From Lavandula angustifolia (Eukaryota; Streptophyta; Magnoliopsida; Lamiales; Lamiaceae), in the NCBI GenBank assembly GCA_028984105.1, contig CM054804.1, positions 4,240,183 to 4,304,182 on the forward strand: DNA of 64,000 nucleotides. Reading direction: 5' to 3'. How positions within the stretch are numbered: the first letter of the stretch is position 1; each line of letters opens with the position of its first letter. A model generated the notes under the pieces. The model was not told the DNA's origin and did no database searches. It saw only the letters and a list, made by a program, of their open reading frames with translations. Shown piece by piece: positions 33,435-44,957 of the stretch. A program made the translations under genes and the position numbers.

Positions 33435-35273
33435 TCAATCAAGGGTTAATTCAAGGGAGATGTTATTATTTGCACCTTTGGAGGTCGCAGATTCTCCCAT
33501 GGCTTTCGACTCGACTCCGAAATGCACTTCTGCCTTTCTGCTTATCTGAGAATATAGAACAAAATAGTATACAAAATAAGACAACTTATAAACTGTACCA
33601 TGAGACATGTCCAATTCAAGAATTCAAATCACTCAAAGTACATACATGAGGTCTAAAGTTGCTAAAAATATCCTTAAACACGACAGAACGGTTGAAACTC
33701 TGGTCGAGTTTGGACTGAGGCTCCTCAATAGGTTCACTTTCCATCAGCTTCACATCTTGCCTACACAAATCAAGATTTAAAATAGTTATAAATAACTTAA
33801 TGATTTATGATCATTAATTAATTAGGTCACATATACTCTTACAGACCATTTTGGAAGCTGCACTCTCGTCTGAGGAATGAGGCTAGAGTAGAATTCGGCG
33901 TGATGGAGCAGACTTTTGTTGAGAAATCCACAACTGCAGCTCGAATTATGTGATTGATGATTTTGCTGTGTAGTGGACTGTAGTGTCTTGTTCTTTCCCG
34001 CTGTAATATCTTTAATTTCATGCTACATGTATAAGAATATACTTGTATAAGTCGTATTAACAAAAACCTAGTTACCGGTACTAATAAAATTAACACACTT
34101 TTAAGACGAGGGTTGTGATTACCCTTGCAATATACTTGTATTAACAAATCCATGAGCAATTCTAAATATGCTTCTTATTTCTTTTGGGGAAAATATACTA
34201 ATTAGGTACTTGTCTACTTGTAGGATATATAAATATTCTTAATCACATAATAATGAATGTTTGTTGCTACATTAATTCAAATCAAGGGAAATAACTGGAA
34301 TATAATCTGCCTTGATTTCATCTATTTACTTAAATACACAATTCTTATGTTATCATCATAAGCAAATATAAAACAAGATAATTAATAACTTCACCAATAA
34401 CATTTCTTTAAAACATATACGAACATTTATAATGATTAGTCTTTTGGGTAAAAATTCTACTTGTTCCAGTTAATGACACAGAATATATCTCTCGACATTT
34501 AAATTTATGCTTGCTTAGTAAATAAATAGTTATTATAATTATTATTTTTTAAACATTAGTTTTTAGGAAGTAGATGATGACGTCTGTATTTATGGAAGTA
34601 TTAGCATCTACATACCTTGTATGATCTCCTCATGCTTCATGCTCCTGTACATCTGTCCGTTACACAAAGAATGGGATAAACTATCAAATGATGATGCAAG
34701 TACCATGAAAAATAATACTTAATTATTTAAAAGAATTTAAAAGATTACGTCATTCCTCCAAAAAAAAACTATAATCCCTCTAGAAGAAGGGTTTTATCTT
34801 CAACCTGAAGATGGCTCTTGACATGTGTTATAGTCAGCCCCTTCACATTCATCAGCTCCAACACCATTTTTGGAGTCGCCCCTATCAACCAAATTAAAGT
34901 AATTTAAAAATTAGGAACTATTTGATTTTATCAAAGATACATAACAAGAAAATTACGTTGCATTTTGATCTTCATCATTCATACACATGCAATTAGTTTA
35001 ATAAGATCTAAAAAGGGAATAATTTTCATTGATCAAGATCTTACTATCTTCTCCTCCGAGGCATTCGACGGCGTCGATGAAGCATTGGTGAAGATCATGC
35101 GTCCATCTAAGCCGAGGAATTTTGGACCTACAGTAAGGTCTAACGCCGCTTTTTGGGGCGGTTTGTGGAGGAGGGAGGCGGCTATCCACCTCATACTGCC
35201 GCCGAAGCCTGGCGGAGGACGGAGCTTGGCCGGGTTTCATGTTGGTGGTGGAGGGAGCAGGCGGAGAATTCAT
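33435..35273 (-). CDS. GARP (G2-like/MYB-SHAQKYF type) transcription factor with C-terminal EAR motif
   Basis: Six exons on the minus strand: 35273-35045, 34881-34805, 34652-34616, 34000-33847, 33760-33646 and 33545-33435; 723 bases, 240 residues. The GARP DNA-binding domain spans about 50-112: KIPRLRWTHDLHQCFIDAV, ATPKMVLELMNVKGLTITHV, SHLQMY. The intron splitting GED and RATPK and the one after SHLQ are usual for the family. The last residues contain LELTL at 235-239, an LxLxL EAR motif that recruits TOPLESS co-repressors, so it probably represses transcription (inference). It resembles At1g14600/At2g40260-type proteins. The exon 4 donor is GTCTGT; the alternative GTAAGA six bases on would lead to an early stop, so the former is preferred. 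Confidence 0.85.
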
Positions 35274-35943
35274 GGCTGGCTTGCTTCAGAATTGGCAGCA
35301 ATTAAGTACAAGATGTGGGGAAGTTGAGTCTACATATTTATGTGACAACAAAAAGGAATAAATATTAGGATGACTGTTATGTTAGGGTTTGTCGGCTTCT
35401 GATGCTTTTGAACCATCGAGGTCAATTTGGTCTTTTTCACTTGATTGTGGAATTTTATGGCGTCGGGATAAGTTTCAAAAATACATCAAATATATGACCA
35501 AAGTGGTAATTACCAAGATTTCTCCAAATAAATGGTGAAATAAATTATTAATTTAAATTAACTCTTAATGAGCTCTAGATCAATTATTTATGTAGAGATG
35601 GAAAAATAAATTACACTAGCGGTAAATGGTAGAATATAAACGGAAGGAAATTAGGAATTTTAAAAAGAATCAAAAGGAAAACAAAATAATTTGAAAAGAA
35701 TTTAAAAGTGAAGGTGACATAAAGACTGAGTGGGAATGCATGTCTTTAGGGAAACGTACCAAAATTCCTAGAATTTCAAATTCTTAGATTCTGCAAAAAC
35801 TTCCTCCTAATCTGGCTGGAATTTGTAACTAGATGCTTTACTGTTTCGACTGTATATCACTTATTAGCACAGGTCAACCACACAACTCACCCAGTTCTGT
35901 CTCTATATAATTAAATTTGCTCTAATCCCTAATCTTCCAACTA

Positions 35944-36117
35944 CATTTAAATCTCGATAAAGTAATAACCTTGAGACCGAGAAAAAATATTCATTTAACG
36001 AGGTTATTACTTTATCGAACATTATTTTAGTGCATTGACCCATATCGGGACCGAAAAAAATTATTATCTTAGCGAGATTATTACTTTATCGAATATTACT
36101 TTATCAAGGTTTAACTG
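35944..36117. mobile_element. Emigrant-like MITE, 174 bp, copy C
   Basis: Ends CATTTAAATCTCGATAAAGT and the complement of TATCAAGGTTTAACTG with TA on both sides. Inserted in the inverse orientation relative to copy B; the interior is shared. Confidence 0.8.
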
Positions 36118-36852
36118 TAGATAAATAAACACAATTTAAATTCGATATTTCCAAGTAAAATAATCTTTTAATTTGCCAATACTGTCCTGAATTCCAGATT
36201 TTAATAACTCTACATTGGTCGAGTAACATTCTAACATCCTATTCTTTTCTGGGTAAATTCAGATATGTGTAATAATAACTCACAAATTAGAAATTAGAAA
36301 GAAAACATTCACCGGAGACAAACCCACGGCCGCCGTGAGTTGACGGCTGATGCTGGTTTGTTGGTGGCAACAATTTAAATTCCATGCTGAGTACTTACTC
36401 ACTTGCCCTCAAATAGCGGTTCGACAAGTGTCCCAAGATTGAAGCCATGCTTGACACGTATTCCTATAAATTGATACTCAGGTAGTCGGGTAGATTTTGA
36501 TTAATACTTGGGCCAGGGCCCTAGCAATTCTATTTTTAGCAAACTTTCATTAATACTTGGGCCAAGGCTGGCCTAGCAATTTTGTTTTAGTACAAATTTG
36601 GGCCCAACTCTTATTGATTCTTTCTGCACCAACAACTAACTCAGTATTCCGACAATTTTACTGAACATATAAGAAAAACTCCGAATGAAGAACGTTATTA
36701 CATTAACATCTCAGACATGAATTATCTAATTGCATTAACAAACACGAAAATTTTCATCCACGTGAAACGATCATTTGACACGTGACTTACAAAATTGAGA
36801 GACATCGGACCCAAAACTGTAAAATTATACAATCCTATGTACTAAAACGTCA
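36118..36852. other. intergenic region
   Basis: No gene seen. ATTTTGATTAATACTTGGGCCAGGGCC and a similar stretch about 50 bases later form a short imperfect direct repeat (36495-36580). Confidence 0.4.
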
Positions 36853-38986
36853 TCATTGGAGGGCATTCACGAAAGCCGTCAACGACGCCACGTCTCTATT
36901 CTCCGACGGATACTTAATCGGCCGCACCGAACCCTTCCGGAACAAAACAATAGTCGGAAAACTCCCCAACTGCAGCTGCTGCTGCGCAAACGCCTTCTCC
37001 TCCCCATCCGCTCTGAACTTGGCAACCTTCACACCCGAACCGGCCAACTTCTCCGCTAATTCAACATAAGATGCCTCCATCCCTTGGCAAAACTGGCACC
37101 AAGGCGCGTACAGCACAACAAGCCACGCCTCCTTCCTGTTCTCCAGCTTCATCAAGTTCTCAATCCCAGGTCGGGTCAAACTCACTACATTCTCAGTAGT
37201 GAAAAGATCCGCCTCAGCAGTAGTTCCGTTAGCATGAACAACGCCGTTCACATTCTCCTCTTTGATGTTGCCTTTGTGCAGGCCACACTCCTTCGCCTTG
37301 GCATCTTCCCACCACCACCTCCCCTCACGCTCGTGCTGCCCCGGTAGGACCGGCCTCGTGCACGGCTCGCACCCGATCGAGATATACCCTTTAGCGTGCA
37401 AAGAGTTAATTGGAACATTCATTGCTCGGAGGAAACTCCACACATCATTCCCAACCACATTAGCAACTGGATTCCACTTCACTAAGCTCCCAACCCCACC
37501 TTCCAAACCTTCGAAAACCGGATCAACTTGGACAATGGGGATTTCGGAGCGGGTCCCGGGAGACTGGTCCTTGCGCTGGCCGGTTATCCATGCTCGGAGG
37601 CCCTTGAGGGCGCGGCGCAAGGGTCTGACCTTCCTCACGCGGCAGCACTCCTGGTGGCCGTCTTCGTAAAAGGAGAAGAGCCCTTTGGTTCTGACTAAGT
37701 CCTGAACCTCTTGAGCTTCTGGGAACATGTATTCGATTCGGATGTTGTAGCGCTTCTCGACCTCATCGAAGAGCTTGTACGTCTCTGGGTTCAATCTCCC
37801 TGTGTCAAGACTGAAAACTCTGAAGGGGCGTCCGGTTAGATGTGCGTATTCGATCAAAGCAACATCTTCTGCTCCACTACAAGATTCAACATTACACTAG
37901 TTAGTTAATGGTCTAATACGATAATACTAAGCAAATTAATTAAAATTTATAGTACAATCAACATATAAGAAAAGTAATGAAAACTTCAAAAAGTTCGAAT
38001 TCATCCCCTGTTTCTCTGGTAGATTAAATTTGATCGCTTCAAAATAAAGAATTGCTACTTAAATCCAGCGACTAATTTGAAAAGGTTTCTCATTGACACT
38101 TCGGCAAGCCTCCAAATGAGGCATGTGGTAAGGAGTCAATTGTGAAATAAAATAACAGAGTATCAAAAAATATTTAAAAATGGTCCTTAATGGGTTTGTC
38201 ATGAATGAGATTTTCCTCTCTCATTAATTTCTTTGACACAAAATCTAGAGTTAAAAGGGAGTCTTGCACAAAATACTACCAAATTTCACCAAAAAGGCAA
38301 AGGAAAGAATTTGATTTTGTTGTGTTCATGCTTTAAGTAACCATCAACTAACACATAACGATTTTCCCCTAAAAGCAAATAAATAAAAAGAATGAGGCTG
38401 CGAGAAAATTACCTAAAAGCAATCGCGATATCTTTTCCAAACATCTCGAGGGCCTTATCCATAATCTCGAGAGGAGAAGCATTCTGGAGCTCCTCCGCAA
38501 GTTTCTCGTAGTCCTCTACCTCAACTTTCTCAACAACCTCTGCAAATTTTCGGATCAAAATAAGCAACCATGGACGAGTCAATGAAGGATAGGTCGGACT
38601 ATTCCAAAGATTTTGAATAAATAAATCTGCATGCACAGATGTTAATTAAATATATACGCACCAGGAGCAGCAATGGTGGCAGCCGAAGGTACAATCGAAT
38701 CGTTCCTCTTTGGCTCTGCATTCAGCGGTTTCACGGCGGCACAACGCCGCCGTGAAAGGATGACGGACGTCGGCGGAAGGTGAGGCCTGTCCAACGCTTG
38801 AAACGCACCGAATTGCGCAGCTGCAGCATGAGAAAACGCGATTTAATCAATTTGGGGATTAAAAAAAAAAAAGTACTATCTAGAGAATTGGAAAATTTGG
38901 GGAGAAGTTTTACCCCTGGGTTGCTCAAAAGAGGATGAGAGAGAAGTGCCGTGAACGGCTGCAGAATAAGATACTGTAAACGCCAT
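36853..38986 (-). CDS. APR: 5'-adenylylsulfate (APS) reductase, plastid
   Basis: Four exons on the minus strand: 38986-38914, 38820-38662, 38539-38413 and 37876-36853; 1383 bases, 460 residues. It reduces APS to sulfite with glutathione as donor, the key step of sulfate assimilation in plastids. A transit peptide precedes the reductase domain. Seen: the cysteine pairs C197-C198 (ECCRVRKV) and C289/C292 (CEPC), which hold the 4Fe-4S cluster in this family; the catalytic ECGLH at C317; and a C-terminal thioredoxin-like domain with WCQFC (C380, C383). Length matches the family. The longer frame starting upstream of 38986 is rejected because only the MAFTVSYSA start gives a chloroplast-type leader in the correct phase. 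Confidence 0.95.
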
Positions 38987-39110
38987 TGGTGAAATGCTTG
39001 CTTTGCTCTGTAACGAGATCGCAAAACCAGAAATTCGCTTCTGGGTTTTGGAAACTGTTGTGAAAATTTGTTTGCAGTATGTGTGCCTTGGTGGAAGAAG
39101 ATTTGGAAAA

Positions 39111-39120
39111 ATATATAAAA
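39111..39120 (-). promoter_or_regulatory. TATA-like element of the APS reductase gene
   Basis: Minus-strand TTTTATATAT, about 130 bases upstream of the ATG at 38986. Confidence 0.4.
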
Positions 39121-39244
39121 GCGGGGGAATGAAGGCCGGGGGCGGCTGCCTCCAGGTTCATTGAACCTGGACGTGTTTTCGGTGCTGTGGAATTGTTGAC
39201 GTGGCTATACGTGATTGGTTATGCCTTAATATGGTCCAAGTCGT

Positions 39245-39700
39245 GGCAATTTGAATTCGTATTCGAATATTGATATTCGCATTCAAATTTTTGATATTCG
39301 AGTTCAAATATAAATATTTGATTCAATTCGATTAGTATTTAAATAAGAAAATAAAATTATGAGATTAAATATAGATATATATATATATATATAATACATT
39401 TATAAAAATATTTATATATCAAATATATTTTATAAAACTTATTATAATAAATTTGTTTCTTAAATATATAATTTTGAATCGAATCGAATCGTATTAAATA
39501 CATACTGAATTCGAATCGAATATTCGAGTAATATTATTTATAAAATACTCAATAAAAAATGAATCGAATATTCGAATCGAATCAAATACAAATCAACTTT
39601 AATATTCTAGAATGAATCGAAGAATACGAATACGAATACGAATATTCGAATACCAAATCAAATACTATATTATTTAATTCGATTCGATTCGATTCGTTTA
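39245..39700. repeat. AT-rich repeat built of GAATCGAATATTCG-type words
   Basis: Many copies of ATTCGAAT, GAATCGAATC and TACGAA in both orientations, with an AT dinucleotide tract at 39374-39393. ATTCGTATTCGAATATT at the left and the inverse GAATACGAATATTCGAATAC at the right suggest a decayed terminal-inverted-repeat element. Boundaries are unclear. Confidence 0.55.
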
Positions 39701-41159
39701 CAACCCAACTAGGAACCCAACTAGGGGGTGAGATAATAGTGGTGGCTGTGAGGGACTGAAAATCCTTAACCAGTCAAGTTTGGGTTGGATCCTTCTACGT
39801 TGGTGGATCTATTATTGGAATCTGTCAATTACCAGGTGTTAATTAAAATATATATTATATTAGTATTTCTTTAATATTGAAAGGCACCTTGTAATAATTA
39901 CAAGAAATAAGACAATCCAACTCTATACATGGAAATCAACATCATAATATTAATTGATTGTTGCTCAATAACTTTTGAAATACTTAAAAAAAGTTCGTAC
40001 CTGTTATATTTAATATGCATAGGATAAATTTATTCATAGCCACCTCAATGAGATTTGAATACATAACTTTGATAATAGGTTTAATATCGCTATGACAATT
40101 GACAATTGATACCATCTACAGAAGCTAATTATTTATTAATATTTCCTAATATGTATTGAGAATTTCTAGTATATCTTATACTATTAATTACTAATTTCTA
40201 TATATAATCATATTGTGAAAAACTTAATATCCTATGATGTAGGATCTTCTTCTTAATTTCTCATATATATTCTATGACCTATTAATGAAATAATAATACA
40301 TGTTATTTTTAAATTATATGTTTAGTCTGAATTTATTAATCTTAGGACCAATGGTTATTTAAAGTATTTCAGACGTAAATTAAGACATAAGAAATTAGAA
40401 ATGTAATAGAGGATCATCCGTGTATTTCATATGGTTGTACATACGGATATCTTTAATCATATAACAATTTGTTTCGTTTTGGAAAACATATTTCATCATT
40501 CACATTCACAAATACAATTTGCAACGCCGTGATAATAGTTCAAAATATTTTTTTGGTCGTAGCTGATTCGCAAATAAAATCAAATATTAAATTGTATTCA
40601 CGAGAATATAGAAATTTCCTAGAGAATGCGACAAAACTCGGGACCCATTTAATTTTATTATACGTAATCACGTAAGTCACAAAGAATATTCCCAATTTGA
40701 TATTTGGAATAAATTGTGACCTCCACACGACCATTATTGTGATTGTGATGGATATGTTTCCTCCCATTAATTTTAAGCAACAGAAAACTGTGAAAAAAAC
40801 TTAAGGCAGACAAAAGTGAATGGGCGCCACTAGCACTTTAGTGGTTTGAATTGGATTCCAAACACTAAATTTATCAAAAATGTACTTCTAATAAAATGAA
40901 GGGAACTTTTGCCCTTTGGTGGGGAGGAGTAGAAAGTAGCTCGTAACAACGCCAAGAGTCATTATTTCCAACTCTAGCTGTAATTAATTGTAACTCTACC
41001 AATCAATAATCTCCTTGAACATAAACTATGAAGGAAAAGTACAAATTCCTCTGATGAGATTGAAGATGGCAGATGAAAAGGACGAAAGAATCTTAAACAG
41101 AATGAAATCCCTGCAAGAAACTATACAAGGTCTATAGTTTCATCCGAGTTCATATTTGG
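39701..41159. other. intergenic region, nothing recognised
   Basis: AT-rich; short frames on both strands (for example 40469-40767) overlap each other and have no protein-like composition. Confidence 0.45.
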
Positions 41160-44142
41160 TCATACGAGAGTATCCATCGGATAGCAACCAAGTACTCGAA
41201 TGAACCGCGCAAACTCCTGCAAACGGAAACAGTGTTTTAATTTCATAGTCCTTACAGCTTATGTGCTTACATTTTGAAAAGGGTGAAGAAGTGAAAGGAA
41301 ATGCTTACTTGGAGATGTCCGAGAGCAGATTGGGCACGAGGCTCTGCCATAGAAGCTTCAAAGTCGATGTAGAAGAGGTAATCGAAGTATCTGCAGGTGG
41401 CACTCTGTTATGTGATTCTTGGTTGAATAGGTTTCAACTCAATGTATTGAGTAAATAAAGACGAAACTTACGTTGCACTTCCTCTGTTGGAGTCGTCCAC
41501 AACCCTCAACGGACGCCTTCTCTGTGGTCGGCTCTCAATCTACAGTTTCGTTCCGTAGGGAAGATTCAGTTGCAAAATGGTGTAATAATCAAGATAAGGG
41601 AACGATTGACCTTGGTTAGAGTTGTCCAAAATTACCTTTGATAAATCAATGTCTCTTAGAGCAAACACGGCCAATGCCTTGAATAGAATGCCGGGCCCCT
41701 CTTCAAGACTGAAGACGATGCTAGTCTAGAAAGAAAGGATGAACTTGTTGTAACGCGTAGAGATAGAGATAGAGATACGGAGTACAAAGTCTATCTTTAG
41801 CAGAGAAATACCTTATAAGGTCTATCGGTTCCCGGGATTATAGGTTCCCTTGCAAGTATCAGAAAACGGGTTACATTGTCAGGATCATCCTGTTAGGGTG
41901 AGATCAAACTACATTAATAAAGAAAATGTTGAAATACATTTCCTTCAATAATAATTACTTCAAGGAAATAAAAAGCAAAAGGATGAAATGTCAGTCCCGA
42001 CCCGAAGGCAAATGATTTCAACTATAATGTTTCTCCTCTTAAAAGAGTAGCATATTTTGTACAAAATGTAGTATCACATTTACATGATAAGGTATAGGAT
42101 GAAAATCTAGAGCAAAATAGAGGTACCAATGAATTTTCAGAGAAAACCCGAGGATATGCCAAAACTCACCTGTATATTTTCAGCAAGCACATCAAGTCCG
42201 TATATTTCTGCAGCTCGAGAACTTGCAACTGCTCCAGTCTCTCTCACACCTTCACTGGCTACAATCTGACCTGGCGTTAGAGTGAAAGAAACAAAGATAT
42301 AAGAGGATAGAAAAGTTAAACTTGATACCTGAGCAGCATGAGCAGGATCATCTGCAGTGACTCTCGTTACACCCAACGCATTGAGGTAAACTTCACACTG
42401 ATCAAGTGCCTGAAACCACCAATATTTAACTTTATAAGATGAATTTCAGTTGTAAGTCCTAACATTAGGACCCAATTTTTAGCTTTTGATAGAATATATA
42501 TATATATAGATAAAAGAAATATAAAGTATTGATTGAATAATTATCATTTCTAAATATGTATGGATGATTACCTGTGGATGGCTCAATACACGCTTTAGCA
42601 CCTCCTTCCTAACCCCAGGCAATCCGAGAAGGCAGTGATTAACAATTAACTGAACTTCCCCAACGATGTGAAGTCTATGACGAAGGAGCAAGTCGTAGTT
42701 ACGATGTATGCTCCCACCAACTGAATTCTCGATGGGGAGTACTGCTTTGTCTGCTAACCACAACTCAACTGCCTGAGAAATGGAAATCAAACCAAAGGTT
42801 TAAGAAAATTATCAAGAAACGACGAAGCATGCTTTGAGAAACGGCATTACCTTGAATGCGGCCTCAAAGTGGTCACATGGGACAGTCTTACATTCTGGAT
42901 ATGCTTTTAGAGCAGCAGCCTCGCTATAAGCTCCTGGAACCCCCTACAGAAGATAACTAAATAAGCCTAAAGCATCAACATAAATAGGATAAAACTAGCA
43001 ATCTATTTAGCAGAACCAAAATATTATACCTGATATGCAACGCGAACTTTTGTACCATCACTAGGAGAAGAGGAGGAAGAAAAATATGTTGCAGAGAGTG
43101 GCTCTGCATTAAAAATACCATTAATTTGGAAATGCAAACAAATTAGAAAAACAAAACTGACTTAGCCTAACATAAATGCATATGGAGTAACCCATGCCTA
43201 GGGTGGGCCAACACAGGATCTAGATACGAACCCAAGCTAAAGTTACTGAGAGTAACACACCAACCCAACCCCATATAAATATCCTGAACTTGACACTAAT
43301 TCATCAATTTGCCTTGAATGTAACCACCTCATGCTTTACATAATGCATGATGTACTCAAGCATAACAAAACTCAACTAACATCAGACTTATAGCCTGCCC
43401 GATAACCGAGATTGTTACAGCAGACTTGAATGTAACCACCTCATGCTTTACATAATGCATGATGTACTCAAGCATAACAAAACTCAACTAACATCAGACT
43501 TATAGCCTGCCCGATATCCGAGATTGTTACAGCAGATATATCATGACAACCAATTAGCCATCAAAATAAAAGGTTGTTCATGAGTAAAATGCCACCCTGC
43601 AGAATGATCATATTTTGCACCATACATCACTAACTACAAACAATGCATAGTCTCAGCCCCATTCTGGTAACCCCTTATTCTTACCTACCTAACTGCCTTT
43701 AACCAATCAATATAACACATTATTTGTGACATTTCTATTCATAACCATGAAGATCAGACAAAAGTATAGGATGGGGCTTTGAACCCTCAAACACCCCTCC
43801 CATTTCAATCCAAATACCACACAAAATTCAGATACTTTCAAGTAATCATCTTCAACAAGAATCAACCAAAATTCACCAGCAATTGAGATCAAGAAATCTT
43901 TTTTTTGGCGCGGAATGGAATGACTTACTTGGGAGAGAATTCAAATCCTTGGGAGCAATCAAAGAGGGCTCTTGAGTTGAGGGAACCTCATTTTGAACCG
44001 GTGCGACTGCCCTCTGACACAGACACTCCAATTCCCTTCCAACCCTCAAATTCAAGAAATTGGGTCGCCCACCCGCAAAATTAGGAGAGTCTTTCTTGCT
44101 GTTAGCCCAGCAAACCATGATGGATCCAGCCTTCAAAGCCAT
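41160..44142 (-). CDS. ADT: arogenate dehydratase (prephenate dehydratase type), plastid
   Basis: Eleven exons on the minus strand: 44142-43929, 43103-43030, 42943-42851, 42772-42572, 42409-42329, 42265-42170, 41889-41812, 41725-41636, 41539-41472, 41390-41309 and 41216-41160; 1134 bases, 377 residues. It converts arogenate to phenylalanine in plastids. The N terminus (about 1-75) is a transit-type leader. The catalytic domain holds GVPGAYSE, PIENSVGGSIHRNYDLL and the family TRF motif at 260-262. The regulatory ACT domain follows, with PGILFKAL and ESRP at 311-314, the phenylalanine-binding motif. The C terminus is GCYPMDTLV. Unlike intronless ADTs of some plants it has ten introns. Intron 1 contains a 112-bp tandem duplication. 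Confidence 0.94.
43313..43536. repeat. 112-bp tandem duplication in intron 1 of the arogenate dehydratase gene
   Basis: CTTGAATGTAACCACC begins at 43313 and 43425. The two units are near-identical (GATAACCG against GATATCCG), so the duplication is recent. Confidence 0.95.
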
Positions 44143-44257
44143 GCCCTTTTCTGCTGCTTCAATTTCTAGAATTTAATCTAAGAGAGAAGAATGGGAAGCA
44201 GTAAACCTACTTGTATTAAAGCGATATCAGATGATTATGAACATAATGAATTACTGG

Positions 44258-44265
44258 TATTTATA
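44258..44265 (-). promoter_or_regulatory. TATA box of the arogenate dehydratase gene
   Basis: Minus-strand TATAAATA about 115 bases upstream of the ATG. Confidence 0.6.
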
Positions 44266-44957
44266 CACCTGCTATTAAAGACGAAATCTACTGCTCTCAA
44301 ACAAAAACTTGACAACATTAATTTATTTGTTTCAATCGTAAAACTACGGCTGAGATTTTAGACGAGATCGTATTCATAATGAAATTCGAAGAAATGTTGC
44401 GCTCAAACTGACTGGAATTCATGGGTGGAAAACATAGATGTGCAAAACGTGTGCGATTGGATTTTCAAGACTTTGTTTGGTGAGTTGAATTTAGACGCGT
44501 GTCTGCATTTGTAACTGGCCGTGTCCAATGTCTAAATAAACAATGGCCCAATTTGTAAGAAAAACTACACAGCCCACCAATCACCTATTGATAGACCATT
44601 GAGTAATCTTTGCAAAATTGAGCCTAAATAAGAATTATGAAAGCTATTATTTTATTAATAATATGATATGATATAATAGTCTAAAGTGTTTATTTTGTGG
44701 CTAAAAGTTACATCACAATTTCGAAAAATTCGATTTATACATCGCAATTTCGAAAATTAAACATCGCAATTTCGAAAATTAAACAGCAGGTTTCAAGAAT
44801 GTCGGAGGTTGACAGATATGTAAACAAACGTAGTACGAATAAATACAAATGTAAAACCGTCAAATTCCGAACTAAAACGCTTCAAAATCTCACAATTCTC
44901 CAAATAAAAACCTCATTACATTACAACACAACTCCAACAAGCATAAATTTTGATCCT
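44266..44957. other. intergenic region between arogenate dehydratase promoter and CDPK 3' end
   Basis: No gene is seen. ACATCGCAATTTCGAAAATT is present two to three times between 44710 and 44790 as a short direct repeat. Confidence 0.4.

Noticed and set aside
38731..39024. 97-codon minus-strand frame overlapping the start of the APS reductase gene
   Set aside because: Wrong phase; the frame starting at 38986 gives a transit peptide and correct splicing.
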